64,000 bases of DNA from Nakamurella panacisegetis. GTDB taxonomy: Bacteria; Actinomycetota; Actinomycetes; Mycobacteriales; Nakamurellaceae. The position numbers were made by a program, and so were the translations under genes. Within the stretch, counting starts at the first letter, position 1. The number at the start of each line of letters is the position of its first letter. This document shows positions 1-8,716 of the stretch, in pieces. The stretch is from assembly GCF_900104535.1 (NCBI RefSeq), contig NZ_LT629710.1:4747501-4811500 (forward strand). The letters run 5' to 3'. The notes under the pieces are model-generated. The model made no database searches, was not told where the DNA came from, and was given only the letters and a program-made list of their open reading frames with translations.

Positions 1-2290
1 GGGCCAGCGCCGGAAGGGTATCGGTGAGCAGATCGATGGCCAGCAGCTGCATGACCGTGAGCGGAAGCGGAATGGCCCCGCCCGACAGGGCGAACAACAG
101 GAACGGGACGATCTCGGGAATCGCGTGGGCGAAGATGTACAGGATGAACTTCCGGACGTTGTCGTAGACCCGGCGCCCCTCTTCCACCGCATCGATGATG
201 GTGCCGAACCGGTCGTCGGTCAGCACCATGGTCGCCGCCTGGCGGGCCACCTCGGAACCTGACCGCCCCATCGCGACCCCGATGTCGGCCGCCCGCAGCG
301 CGGGGGCATCGTTGACCCCGTCGCCGGTCATCGCGACGACCTGACCGAGACTCTGCAGAGCATCGGCGATGCGGAGTTTCGCCTCCGGCGAGCTCCGGGC
401 GAAGATGATCTCACCCGGAGCCTCCAGCACCGCGTCGAGTTGCGCATCGCTCATCGCGTCGAGCTCGGACCCGGTGATCGTTCGGCATCCCCCCGTGCCC
501 GCGCCGATCCCCACCTGTTGGGCGATCTCGGCCGCGGTGACACCGTTGTCGCCGGTCACGACCAGGATCCGGATGCCGGCGTCATGGGCCCGCGCGATCG
601 CGTCCGAGGTCCGCTCCCGCGGCGGATCGAGCATCGCGATGATCCCGAGCAGGCACAGATCCTTCTCCACGACCCGCCGATCGACCGGGATCGCCCGCTC
701 GCCCGGCAGATCCCGCTGTGCGACCGCCAGCAGCCGGAGCCCGCGACGGGCGTACATGTCGAGCACCGCGGCGATCTGCTGTCGATCCTCGTCGGTCAGG
801 ACGCGGGTGGCGTCCGGGCCGCTGGCAATGCGTGACGCGAGGCCCAGTACCGCCTCCGGCGCGCCTTTGGTGTAGGCGCGGAGATGGTCGCCGTCCGTGT
901 CGATGGTGCTCATCAGTCGGATCCGGGGATCGAACCGGAAGATCGCCGATCGTCGGATCCCGGACTCCTCCTCGTCACCGATCAGTTGTGCCCCGAGCCG
1001 AACCAGCGCCACCTCGGTCGGGTCGCCACTGGGACCGTCCGGGCCGATCTCGGCGGTGCAGCACCGCACGGCCGCCCGGACCAGCACGGCCACCAACCCG
1101 GACCAGTCGACGCCGGAAACACCGGAGCCGTCCGATCCGTTGATCGCGACCGAACCGTGGGACGTCCACAGGTCGGTGACCTGCATACGATTCTGCGTGA
1201 GCGTCCCGGTCTTGTCGGTGCAGATGACGGTGGTCGAGCCGAGCGTCTCCACGGCCGAGAGCCGTTTGACCACCGCCCCTCTGCGCGCCAGGTCCTGCAC
1301 CCCGACGGCCAGGGCGAGGGTGATCGTCGGCAGCAGGCCCTCGGGCACGTTGGCCACGAGCAGACCGATCGCGAAGCTGACCGCAGCCACGGTCGTCAGC
1401 CCGGCCGCGATCCCCAGGGGCAGAAAGGCCACCGCAACGGCGATGGAGACCAGGGCGATCAGCCGGGCCACCTTGCGGACCTGGACCTCCAGCGGGCTGC
1501 GATCGCCTCCGACCCGCTCGGACAATGCGGCGATCCGGCCGATCTCGGTGTGCATGCCGGTGGCGGTGACCAACACGCGGGCTTCGCCGGCCAGGCAGGC
1601 ACTCCCACTGAAGACCATGTTGTCGGCCTGCAGCAGCGGGACGTCGGCATCACTGGGACCGACGGAGCGATCCAACGGCTGCGACTCGCCGGTCAGCGTG
1701 GACAGATCGACCGTGATGGAACCATCGGTGAGGCGCCCGTCGGCGCTGATCCGGTCGCCCTCCTGCAGGATCAGGATGTCGCCCGGCACCAGTTCGGCGG
1801 CCGCGACGTTCTGGGCCGACCCGTCGCGGAGGGCGCGGGCCTGGTCCGGCAGGTAGGCGGCCAGGGCCTCGACCGCGTGCTCGGCGTGGATCTCCTGGAA
1901 GAAGGCGAAGACGGCATTGAGCACGACCACCGCGAGGATGGCCACCCCGAGGGCCACGCTGTGGTTGACGATGGCCAGGACCGCGGCGACCATGAGCAAC
2001 AGGGCCAGCGGCTGGGTGAACTGGCCCAGCAGTTCTCGGGGCCACCGACGCCCGCCGCGTCGCACGAGCTCGTTGGCGCCGTGGACGACAAGACGACGGG
2101 CGGCCTCCCGCCCGCTCAGGCCGTGGGCCGAGGTCCGCAGGTTGCGATAGAGAACATCGAGGGAGCCGGCCGGGTCGACCGTCAGGTCCCGACGGTCGAG
2201 CCCGCTGTCGGCCGACCGTTCGGACTCGTCGACGGACGATGGCCTACCCACGCAGGGGTCCAGTGCGCAAACCGGTCTTTCGGGCGGCAC
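1..2290 (-). CDS. P2-type cation-transporting ATPase, 3' end outside window
   Basis: Membrane P-type ATPase that would pump cations using ATP. The reverse strand reads through the A-domain motif STLTGES (near residue 200), the fourth-helix motif [13 protein letters not shown], the phosphorylation site [10 protein letters not shown] (Asp near residue 357) and the hinge TGDGVNDAP (near residue 653), followed by C-terminal membrane helices that run off the window. The PEGLL form of helix 4 is that of P2 (Ca2+ or Na+/K+-type) pumps, not heavy-metal P1B pumps; the ion cannot be assigned. The start is uncertain: GTG at 2290 has AGGA very close by, and GTG at 2251 is the alternative. It lies 53 bases downstream of the CBS-BON gene and is probably cotranscribed with it. 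USP, CBS and CtpF-type ATPases are also companions in the mycobacterial DosR regulon. Confidence 0.88.
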   Translation of the reverse strand, partial: MPPERPVCALDPCVGRPSSVDESERSADSGLDRRDLTVDPAGSLDVLYRNLRTSAHGLSGREAARRLVVHGANELVRRGGRRWPRELLGQFTQPLALLLMVAAVLAIVNHSVALGVAILAVVVLNAVFAFFQEIHAEHAVEALAAYLPDQARALRDGSAQNVAAAELVPGDILILQEGDRISADGRLTDGSITVDLSTLTGESQPLDRSVGPSDADVPLLQADNMVFSGSACLAGEARVLVTATGMHTEIGRIAALSERVGGDRSPLEVQVRKVARLIALVSIAVAVAFLPLGIAAGLTTVAAVSFAIGLLVANVPEGLLPTITLALAVGVQDLARRGAVVKRLSAVETLGSTTVICTDKTGTLTQNRMQVTDLWTSHGSVAINGSDGSGVSGVDWSGLVAVLVRAAVRCCTAEIGPDGPSGDPTEVALVRLGAQLIGDEEESGIRRSAIFRFDPRIRLMSTIDTDGDHLRAYTKGAPEAVLGLASRIASGPDATRVLTDEDRQQIAAVLDMYARRGLRLLAVAQRDLPGERAIPVDRRVVEKDLCLLGIIAMLDPPRERTSDAIARAHDAGIRILVVTGDNGVTAAEIAQQVGIGAGTGGCRTITGSELDAMSDAQLDAVLEAPGEIIFARSSPEAKLRIADALQSLGQVVAMTGDGVNDAPALRAADIGVAMGRSGSEVARQAATMVLTDDRFGTIIDAVEEGRRVYDNVRKFILYIFAHAIPEIVPFLLFALSGGAIPLPLTVMQLLAIDLLTDTLPALA

Positions 2291-2343
2291 GATCCTCGCC
2301 GCACTGCTGACCCGCCGGGTTCCTCCCCGGTCGGACCCGGCCG

Positions 2344-2964
2344 TCAGAACGGATCGCTGGTCTGGTGACGCACATCGGCATCCACGATCCCCGGAACTCC
2401 TTCGGCCAGGACGCGGGCCTGTTCGCGGTCGGCGGCCGAGTCCCGGTAGTCCTCGATGTCGGCGACCCCGCCCTGAACCACCACCTGCCACCGTTCCTGG
2501 TCGTCGTCCAGGGTGGCGAGTTGCTTGATCACTTCCCGCTGCAGTTCGAGATCGGAACGGGCAACGGCCGACTCGAGGAGGTCTCGCCGGGTGATGACGC
2601 CGACCACACGTCCGTCGTCGGCGATCGGGAGGCAGCGGATCCGGTCGGTCACCATCATGTCGGCGATGTCGGCGACGTCGGCATCGGGCGGGAACGACCT
2701 GACCGAGCTGGTCATGACCTCGCCCACGACGGGCGTCGACCGGGTTCCCGAGACCGGCGCCGCGAATCCACGGATGCGCGGATCCGGTGGAACGCGTTCG
2801 CGGATCAGGTCGGCCTCGGTCACGATGCCGACCAGCCGGGAACCGTCGTCGACCACCGGGAGGGCGGTGAATCCGCGCTGGGCCAACAGTTTCGCCGCGT
2901 CGGCGACCGAGAGGTCCGGTGGTACGGAGACGACCGGTGTTGACATGATGTCGCGGGCGCGCAT
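2344..2964 (-). CDS. CBS-domain pair with C-terminal BON domain
   Basis: 206-residue cytoplasmic protein. Two CBS motifs occupy about residues 8-60 and 78-132 ([14 protein letters not shown] at the start; [18 protein letters not shown] for the second). The segment from about 140 to 200 has the pattern of a BON domain and ends near [12 protein letters not shown] pairs bind adenosyl ligands and regulate partner proteins. This two-part architecture is common in actinobacterial stress islands and is related to the hypoxic response protein class. It lies between a universal stress protein and a P-type ATPase on the same strand. The target is unknown. ATG start, 117 bases after the upstream gene, with a GC-rich hairpin in the gap. 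Confidence 0.9.
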   Translation of the reverse strand: MRARDIMSTPVVSVPPDLSVADAAKLLAQRGFTALPVVDDGSRLVGIVTEADLIRERVPPDPRIRGFAAPVSGTRSTPVVGEVMTSSVRSFPPDADVADIADMMVTDRIRCLPIADDGRVVGVITRRDLLESAVARSDLELQREVIKQLATLDDDQERWQVVVQGGVADIEDYRDSAADREQARVLAEGVPGIVDADVRHQTSDPF

Positions 2965-2993
2965 GGCACCTGACCTTTCACTGAGCCGAAGAG

Positions 2994-3019
2994 CGGGCCG
3001 CCGAACCGGAGGCGGCCCG
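2994..3019. terminator. GC hairpin between usp and CBS genes
   Basis: CGGGCCGCC pairs with GGCGGCCCG around an 8-base loop. There is no T tract on either side, so this may be an attenuator or processing site between two co-oriented genes and not a full terminator. Confidence 0.35.
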
Positions 3020-3081
3020 GCTCGGGCGAGGCTTCCCGCTACGCGGTCGGGCGGTGGACGACGGTCCGGGACGGGACTGCT

Positions 3082-4014
3082 TCAGGCGCCGGGCGACTGC
3101 GCCCCCGGGCCGTGGACGATCGCCACCGGACAGGTCGCGTAGGCGGCCAGCTCGTGACCGGTGGAACCAAGGACCAGACCTCGGAAACCACCGCGCCCAC
3201 GGCTGCCGACCACCAGCAGGGCCGGCTTCAGGGCGACACTCTCCTTCATCAGGACGTGGGTTGCCCTGCCCCGCACCACCTTCGGCCGGATGGTGACCGA
3301 AGGGTCCTTGTCCGCCCACGGTTTGAGCTGGGCCCGAAGGGCCGCCTCCTCCTGGCGGTCGAAATCGGAGCGGTCGACCTCGAGGGGGTACGCGCGGAGG
3401 AACCCGTTCAACGGCGCATCGTCCCAACTCCGGACGGCGACCAGTTCCACGCCGCGCACGGCTGCTTCCTCGAACGCGAAGGACAGCGCGGGTTCGGAGC
3501 CGCTGGAGCCGTCAAGCCCCACGAGAACGGGCGCATCCGGGGCTGGGGCCGGGGCCGGGCGATCGTGCGGGTCCGACCGGATGACGACCACCGGCACCGG
3601 ACTGTGGCTGACCATCTTCTGCGCGACCGATCCGAGCAGGGTCTCGCTCGCCACGCCCTGGCCGTGCGAACCCACGACCACCAGTTCGGCGTCGTCCGCC
3701 GCGTGGCGCAGCACCTCGAACGGCGTGCCGACGGAAGCCTCGGAGGTGACGTCCAGATCGGGGTGATTCGCGCGGACGTCGACCACCGCGCGGGCGAGGT
3801 CGGCGTGGGCCGCCTTTCGCGGTGCTTCGTACACCTCGGGCGGAAAGACCGTCCCGCGCCCGGCGTACACCACCGTGTTCTGGTAGGCCTCCACCAGGAG
3901 GAGGGGGCGGCCCCGCCGTTGCGCCTCATCGGCCGCCCACTGGGCGGCGACGGTGGATGCGGGTGATCCATCGATGCCGACCACGATCTTCGTGCTGCTG
4001 CCGGTGTTCACCAT
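3082..4014 (-). CDS. Tandem universal stress protein (UspA family)
   Basis: 310 residues with two Usp domains, about 7-146 and 158-300. Each begins with a typical beta strand (KIVVGIDGSPAS; PVLVGLDGSSGS) and ends with the ATP-binding glycine pattern (VVGSHGQG...LLGS; VVGSRGRGG...LGSTG), so both domains probably bind ATP. Double-domain Usps of this length are typical of actinobacteria, where several belong to the hypoxia regulon. It lies 30 bases downstream of the BON gene and upstream of the CBS-BON gene, so a four-gene stress operon ending in the ATPase is plausible. The physiological ligand is not deducible. Confidence 0.93.
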   Translation of the reverse strand: MVNTGSSTKIVVGIDGSPASTVAAQWAADEAQRRGRPLLLVEAYQNTVVYAGRGTVFPPEVYEAPRKAAHADLARAVVDVRANHPDLDVTSEASVGTPFEVLRHAADDAELVVVGSHGQGVASETLLGSVAQKMVSHSPVPVVVIRSDPHDRPAPAPAPDAPVLVGLDGSSGSEPALSFAFEEAAVRGVELVAVRSWDDAPLNGFLRAYPLEVDRSDFDRQEEAALRAQLKPWADKDPSVTIRPKVVRGRATHVLMKESVALKPALLVVGSRGRGGFRGLVLGSTGHELAAYATCPVAIVHGPGAQSPGA

Positions 4015-4044
4015 TCGTCTCCTTCGTCCGTGGTCCTCATCCGT

Positions 4045-4752
4045 TCACCAGTCCAGACCGCGCCCACGGCCCCTGCTGCCGCCGATGTCCGGGGCCGACA
4101 CCGTCAGATGGTTGGTCACCGACGTCGTTCCCGGGACGTCCCAGCAGATCGTCTCGGCATCACGACGGTCCCGGACCGTGGGAACCGAACCGGCGAGCCG
4201 GAGGGCCCCGCGGCCATTCGTCGTCACGGTCAATCGGCTTTCGGCCAACGGGTCTCGCTCGTCCAACATGCCGAGAATGCGTTTCTCCAGATCGGCCGCC
4301 ATGGTGCCGGAACGGACCGTGATGCGGTTGTGCACGGTCTGCGCGCCCGGGAGGTCGTCGATGGCCCGGCAGGCCGCTTCTCGCTCGTACTGCCAATTCA
4401 CCTCGCCGGTCAGCGTCACCCGGCGGTCGTGAACGGTGACCCGGACCGATTCCGGCACATGGGGCGCCCGAGCCAGGGCCCGCGCCGCCTCTTCGGCGAT
4501 ATCGGTGTCGGAGCGGCGTGGGGCGGCCGACACCAGCAGCTTCTGCGCCACGGCATACACCCCGGGCACCCGCAGAACGGCGCGTTCGGCCACCGCCGCC
4601 TGGGTCGGCGTCTCGACCCGTCCGTACAGGGTGACCGCGCCCTGGGCCGCGTCCGGGAAGATCGGCTGGCCACGCAGCAGGGGTTCGGCCTGGACGGCGC
4701 GCCGGGCCTGGGCGGTCAGCTGTTCGCTGGTCCGGTCCCGCGTCTGCGTCAT
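4045..4752 (-). CDS. Triple BON-domain protein
   Basis: 235 residues made of three consecutive BON-like modules, roughly residues 14-80, 85-150 and 152-225. Each shows the repeated pattern of a hydrophobic strand, a glycine-containing turn (VTLYGRV, VTLTGEV, LRLAGSV), a helix and a closing 'V' strand. BON domains associate with membranes or regulate partners. No signal peptide is visible, so it is probably cytoplasmic. The ATG at 4752 was chosen because GGTGGAG lies just upstream; a longer reading frame that begins inside the neighbouring oxidoreductase gene is not credible. First gene of the stress operon. Its upstream gap has a single GGGAC half-site. Confidence 0.88.
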   Translation of the reverse strand: MTQTRDRTSEQLTAQARRAVQAEPLLRGQPIFPDAAQGAVTLYGRVETPTQAAVAERAVLRVPGVYAVAQKLLVSAAPRRSDTDIAEEAARALARAPHVPESVRVTVHDRRVTLTGEVNWQYEREAACRAIDDLPGAQTVHNRITVRSGTMAADLEKRILGMLDERDPLAESRLTVTTNGRGALRLAGSVPTVRDRRDAETICWDVPGTTSVTNHLTVSAPDIGGSRGRGRGLDW

Positions 4753-4832
4753 GACTCCACCATCGCGGTGCTCGCCCGCGGTCGGTAGAGCACAAGGTCC
4801 CACGTTGCGATCACGGTCGGTGGGCGGGGTGA

Positions 4833-5582
4833 TCAGTCCAGCAGGGCGCGGACCTGTTCGGGGGTCGGGCCACCGGGTTCGATCACCACGACGGCATCGT
4901 CGAATCCGGCCGCCGCGTAGCGGGCCAACTCCTCGCCCGTCCGGTCCAGGTCGGCCGGGCTGGTCAGCCGGAGGGCACACACGACGGCCCGCCGGCCACC
5001 GGCGGCCCGGTACCGATCGTGGGCGGAGAGGATCTGGTCCGCGGTGCGCCGGTAGCCGGATGCCAGCCAGCCGTCGAATTCCCGGGCGGCCCGCTCGACG
5101 TTGGCGCCCCACGAGCCGAGCAGCAGCGGCGGCCGGCCGCCGGCCGGGGCCGGAGCCAGGTCGGCGTACTCGTCCCGGCCGTCGGCCAGCAGGACCCGCA
5201 GGCGCGCCACGTGCGCGGAGAAGGTGCGAAAGCGCGCGGCATGGTCCCGGTCGAGGGTGGCGAAATCGGTATCGGTCGATCCGGGGCTGACGCCCAGGGT
5301 CAGCCGGTCGCCGCTGACCAGTTGCAGGGAGAGGATCCGGTGAGCCAGCTCGGCCGGATGGTGCAGTGGGACCTGGAGGGTGGCCGTGCCGAGTTCCACG
5401 TCCTCGGTCACCGTCGCCGCGACGGCCAGGGTCACGAAGGGGTCGGGCACCATGAAGCCGCGTCCGATGATCTGGGGCACCCAGAGACTGTCGAAACCCG
5501 CGTCCGCCAAGCGTTTCGCCCAGGCAGCGATGGGCCTCGGTGGCGCCGGACCCAGATGGCCGAGGGTGGCCCCGAGACGCAT
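4833..5582 (-). CDS. Luciferase-like (LLM class) flavin/F420 oxidoreductase
   Basis: 249 residues with the bacterial luciferase-like TIM-barrel signature: an N-terminal strand with GATLGHLGP, then WAKRLADAGFDSLWVPQ, ELGTATLQVPLHHPAELAHR and GDRLTLGVSPGS. In actinobacteria most members use F420 or FMN to oxidise or reduce small organic substrates. It is shorter than typical members (about 280-340), mainly in the C-terminal half. It follows acetoacetyl-CoA synthetase by 10 bases and is probably in its operon. No strong ribosome site is visible, which fits translational coupling. The substrate is unknown. Confidence 0.85.
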   Translation of the reverse strand: MRLGATLGHLGPAPPRPIAAWAKRLADAGFDSLWVPQIIGRGFMVPDPFVTLAVAATVTEDVELGTATLQVPLHHPAELAHRILSLQLVSGDRLTLGVSPGSTDTDFATLDRDHAARFRTFSAHVARLRVLLADGRDEYADLAPAPAGGRPPLLLGSWGANVERAAREFDGWLASGYRRTADQILSAHDRYRAAGGRRAVVCALRLTSPADLDRTGEELARYAAAGFDDAVVVIEPGGPTPEQVRALLD

Positions 5583-5592
5583 CGGTGCGCCG

Positions 5593-7593
5593 TCAGCCCG
5601 CTCGGTGGAACCGGCCGGCGGCGAACTGCGCGTACCACCGCAGCGCGTCCGGATCGTCCACCGAGGCGATGTTGGCCGCCTTTTCCAAGGGCCGGCCGGT
5701 CAGCAGCTTCTTGACCGGGACCTCGAGCTTCTTGCCGGTCAGCGTGTGCGGAACGGCCGGCGCCGCCACGATCTCGTCCGGCACGTGACGTGGGGTGAGT
5801 CGGGTGCGCAGCGTGGTCACGATCCGTTGTCTCAACTCGTCGTTCAGTTCGTGTCCGGGGGCGGTCACCACGAACAGCCCCAGCCAGTAGTCGTCGTCGG
5901 GCAGTTCGACGCCGACGACCAACGTCTCGGCGATCTCCGGCATGGTCTCCAGCACGTCGTAGAAGTCGGCGCTGCCCAGCCGCACCCCCTGCCGGTTCAG
6001 CGTCGAGTCGGACCGGCCGTGGACCGAGACGCTGCCGTCGGGATGCATCGTCACCCAGTCACCGTGACGCCACACCCCGGCCCATTGCTCGAAGTAGGAC
6101 TCGTTGTACCGCAGTGCATCCGGGTCGTTCCAGAGGTACACCGGCATGGACGGCATGGGCTGGGTGATCACCAGGTCGCCCACTGCGCCGATGACCGGAC
6201 GCCCGTCCTCGTCCCAGGCCGCGCAGTCGACGCCGGCCAGGATGCCGCCGATCCGGCCGACCTGGACCGAGGCGTACTCGTTAGCTCCGACGAACGAGCC
6301 GGAGATGTCGGTGCCACCACTGGTCGAGTCGATGCGAACGTCCCCACTCACGTGCTCCATCAGCCAGTGGTAGCCGGCCGAAGGGAGGGCCGAGCCGCTG
6401 ACCATGACGTGTCGGAGCCGGCTCAGGTCGAATCCCCGTTTCCGGGGCGAGATCCCGGCGTCCGCCGTGGCCATGACGACGGCCGCGCCGAGCAACATGA
6501 CCTGCGCCCCGGTCCGGGCAGCCACCTCCCAGACGGCGCCCGGCGGGTGACCCGGACTGCCTTCGTAGAGGACCAGGCTGGCCCCCTGCATCAGGGCATT
6601 GATCTGGATGTTCCACAGCGCCCAGCCGGTGGAGGTATAGGTGAAGATCCGCTCTCCGGGACGCAGCCCGGCGTACAACCCCGACCATTTCAGCCCCTCC
6701 AGGGTGATACCGCCGTGTCCGTGCACCAGCCCCTTGGGCAACCCGGTGGTGCCGGAGGTGAACAGCACCCACAGCGGATGGGAGAACTCGACCGGCTCGA
6801 ACACCAGGGGTTCGTCCACGCTCATCAGTTCGTCCCACGGCACGGCCCCCGCGCGGGCGGGCCGGTCGAACACGTAGCCCACGTGAACGAAATGCCGCAC
6901 CGTGGGAAGGTTCTCCCGCAGTTGCGCCACCACCTCGCTGCGATCGATGTCCTTGCCGTTCCAGTGGTATCCGTCGGCCGCGATCAGAACGGTCGGTTCC
7001 AGCTGGGCCAGCCGGCCAATGGTGCCCTCGGCCCCGAAGTCCGGAGAGCAGCACGCCCAGACGGCCCCCACCGCGGCCGCGGCCAGGCACCCGATCACCG
7101 CATGTTCGGTGTTCGGCAGGTAGGCGGCGACCCGATCACCCGGGCGCACCCCGGACCGGCGCAGCCAGCCGGCGGCCGACGCCACCGCCCGCCGCAGCTC
7201 CCCGAAGGTGATCTCCCGCGCCACATCGCTGCCCTCCCGGACGCAGACCAGCGCCACGGCGTCGTTGGATCCGTTGCGCAGCAGATGTTCCGCCCAGTTG
7301 AGCCGGGCCCCGGGGAACCACCGGGTGTACGGCATCGGGTCCTCGGTCCGCACCCTGGTCCAGGGCGTGGAGAAGCCGACCCGGTAGTACTCGACGATGG
7401 ACAGCCAGAAGCGGTCCAGGTCGGCGATCGACCACGTCCACAGGGCGTCGTGGTCCGGGAACGACCGGCCTTCCCGCGTCTCGAGCCAATCCAGGTACGC
7501 ACGCAGCGCCGATGCGCCGATGCGTTCGGGCGAAGGCCTCCACAGCGTCTCGGTCGGTCCCGGAGTCTCGGTCATTCCCGGAGTCTCGGTCAT
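5593..7593 (-). CDS. Acetoacetyl-CoA synthetase
   Basis: 666 residues, the usual length for acetoacetate-CoA ligases of the ANL superfamily. It shows the ATP-binding loop FTSGTTGLPKGLVHGHGG, the STSGGTDISG motif, HGRSDSTLNRQGVRLGSADFY and a C-terminal catalytic region LTGKKLEVPVKKLL containing the adenylation lysine. It activates acetoacetate to acetoacetyl-CoA with ATP, linking ketone bodies or branched-chain and lipid breakdown to central metabolism; related short-chain acids are possible. It is flanked by two luciferase-like oxidoreductases on the same strand (13 and 10 bases apart), suggesting a catabolic operon. The first codons contain an 18-base repeat, so either of two in-frame ATG codons may start translation. 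Confidence 0.93.
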   Translation of the reverse strand: MTETPGMTETPGPTETLWRPSPERIGASALRAYLDWLETREGRSFPDHDALWTWSIADLDRFWLSIVEYYRVGFSTPWTRVRTEDPMPYTRWFPGARLNWAEHLLRNGSNDAVALVCVREGSDVAREITFGELRRAVASAAGWLRRSGVRPGDRVAAYLPNTEHAVIGCLAAAAVGAVWACCSPDFGAEGTIGRLAQLEPTVLIAADGYHWNGKDIDRSEVVAQLRENLPTVRHFVHVGYVFDRPARAGAVPWDELMSVDEPLVFEPVEFSHPLWVLFTSGTTGLPKGLVHGHGGITLEGLKWSGLYAGLRPGERIFTYTSTGWALWNIQINALMQGASLVLYEGSPGHPPGAVWEVAARTGAQVMLLGAAVVMATADAGISPRKRGFDLSRLRHVMVSGSALPSAGYHWLMEHVSGDVRIDSTSGGTDISGSFVGANEYASVQVGRIGGILAGVDCAAWDEDGRPVIGAVGDLVITQPMPSMPVYLWNDPDALRYNESYFEQWAGVWRHGDWVTMHPDGSVSVHGRSDSTLNRQGVRLGSADFYDVLETMPEIAETLVVGVELPDDDYWLGLFVVTAPGHELNDELRQRIVTTLRTRLTPRHVPDEIVAAPAVPHTLTGKKLEVPVKKLLTGRPLEKAANIASVDDPDALRWYAQFAAGRFHRAG
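7555..7593 (-). repeat. 18-base tandem repeat at the start of the synthetase gene
   Basis: The unit reading GGAGTCTCGGTCATTCCC on the plus strand occurs twice in tandem with a third partial copy. It encodes MTETPG-MTETPG-PTETLW, duplicates the start codon and probably arose by slippage. Confidence 0.8.
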
Positions 7594-7606
7594 TCCCGGG
7601 TCAATG

Positions 7607-8596
7607 TCAGGACGCGTTCACCCTGGGCATGATCTCCTCGGTCAGCCGCTTGAGGTCGTCCATCGTCTTGGCCGTCGGCACGTCACGGAAGGGGGGCCAC
7701 AGGATCGGCATGGTCATCCCGGCCTCCTGGTAGCGCTTGAGCATGTCCTCGATCTGCCGCGCGGACCCGGCCAGCAGGTTGGAGGCCTTGCCGGCCGGCG
7801 TCTGATCGATGTCCTCGTCGGTGATGACGAACCAGATCATGCTGCACATGTCGAAATTCTCCGGCAGCGTGCGATCCATCTCGCCCAGCTCGCGCTCGAT
7901 CTCGGCGCGCCAGCGGGTGATGTCCTCGGGCGAGTCCTGGATGCCGATCCAGCCGGACAGCCCGTACTTCGCGATGCGCCGGGCCGAGCGCCGGGCGTCC
8001 TTGAGCCCGCTGTGGTAGATCGGCGGATGCGGCTTCTGGATCGGCTTGTGACCGAACCCGCACAGCTCGAAATCGGCGAACTCGCCGTGATACTCGAACA
8101 GGTCGTTGGTCCAGATGCCCTGCAGGATCTCGATCGTCTCGCGCACATGGGCGTGGCGGCGCGGGAACAGGTGGGTGGCGCTCGCGGCGGCGAATTCCTC
8201 GGGCATCCAGCCCGAGCCGACGCCCACGTTGAGGCGACCGTTGCAGAGGTGGTCCTGGGTGGCGAGTTCGGCGGCCAGCACCCCGGGCGCCCGGTACGGG
8301 GTGTCGATGATGCTCATGCCAATGCGGATCTTGTGCGTCTTGGCGGCCAGCCACGGGATGAGGGTCATGCCCTGGAACCATTGACCTCGGGAGATGACGG
8401 GCATGCCCGGAGGGAATTCGGTCATCATCCCGAACGGGAACTGCAGCTCCCCACGATCGGACGCCTCCGGGACCACGATCCGGTCCAGCGTCCACACGGA
8501 GTCGAAGTCGAGATCCTCGGCCAGCGCAGTCAGGTCCTCCAGCTCCTGGAGGGTGACTTGGTCGCGGAAGTTGGGGAGGTACAGAGAAAGCTTCAA
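7607..8596 (-). CDS. F420-dependent LLM class oxidoreductase
   Basis: 329 residues of the luciferase-like family: LSLYLPNFRDQVTLQELEDL, the strand KIRIGMSIIDTPYRAPGVLA, then GRLNVGVGSGWMPEEF, which is the flavin/F420 phosphate region of TIGR-type F420 oxidoreductases. The TTG at 8596 was chosen because GAGGAG lies six bases upstream; an ATG 45 bases further out would add a sequence unlike the family. It is first in the apparent operon with acetoacetyl-CoA synthetase and a second luciferase-like protein. It probably acts on a lipid- or ketone-derived substrate, but this cannot be read from sequence. Confidence 0.88.
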   Translation of the reverse strand: MKLSLYLPNFRDQVTLQELEDLTALAEDLDFDSVWTLDRIVVPEASDRGELQFPFGMMTEFPPGMPVISRGQWFQGMTLIPWLAAKTHKIRIGMSIIDTPYRAPGVLAAELATQDHLCNGRLNVGVGSGWMPEEFAAASATHLFPRRHAHVRETIEILQGIWTNDLFEYHGEFADFELCGFGHKPIQKPHPPIYHSGLKDARRSARRIAKYGLSGWIGIQDSPEDITRWRAEIERELGEMDRTLPENFDMCSMIWFVITDEDIDQTPAGKASNLLAGSARQIEDMLKRYQEAGMTMPILWPPFRDVPTAKTMDDLKRLTEEIMPRVNAS

Positions 8597-8716
8597 GGCC
8601 GGCTCCTCGGGTCGTCGTCGACTGCCCGCGCTCACCGGCACGGGGAGATGACGACCGTATCTCTGGCGTAGCCCCCGGGCTAGTCCAACCGGGTGTTTTT
8701 TTCCTGTGGCATCCCC

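Noticed and set aside
884-2368. Long plus-strand open frame (494 codons)
   Set aside because: Lies opposite the P-type ATPase; Arg/Gly/His-rich translation with no domain. A GC-codon shadow.
4753-4832. DosR box upstream of the BON gene
   Set aside because: Only one half-site (GGGAC) is present; the second half reads TGCTC. Not called as a site.
5380-7632. 750-codon plus-strand frame
   Set aside because: Antisense to acetoacetyl-CoA synthetase, whose motifs are unmistakable; the plus translation is low-complexity His/Arg/Gly.
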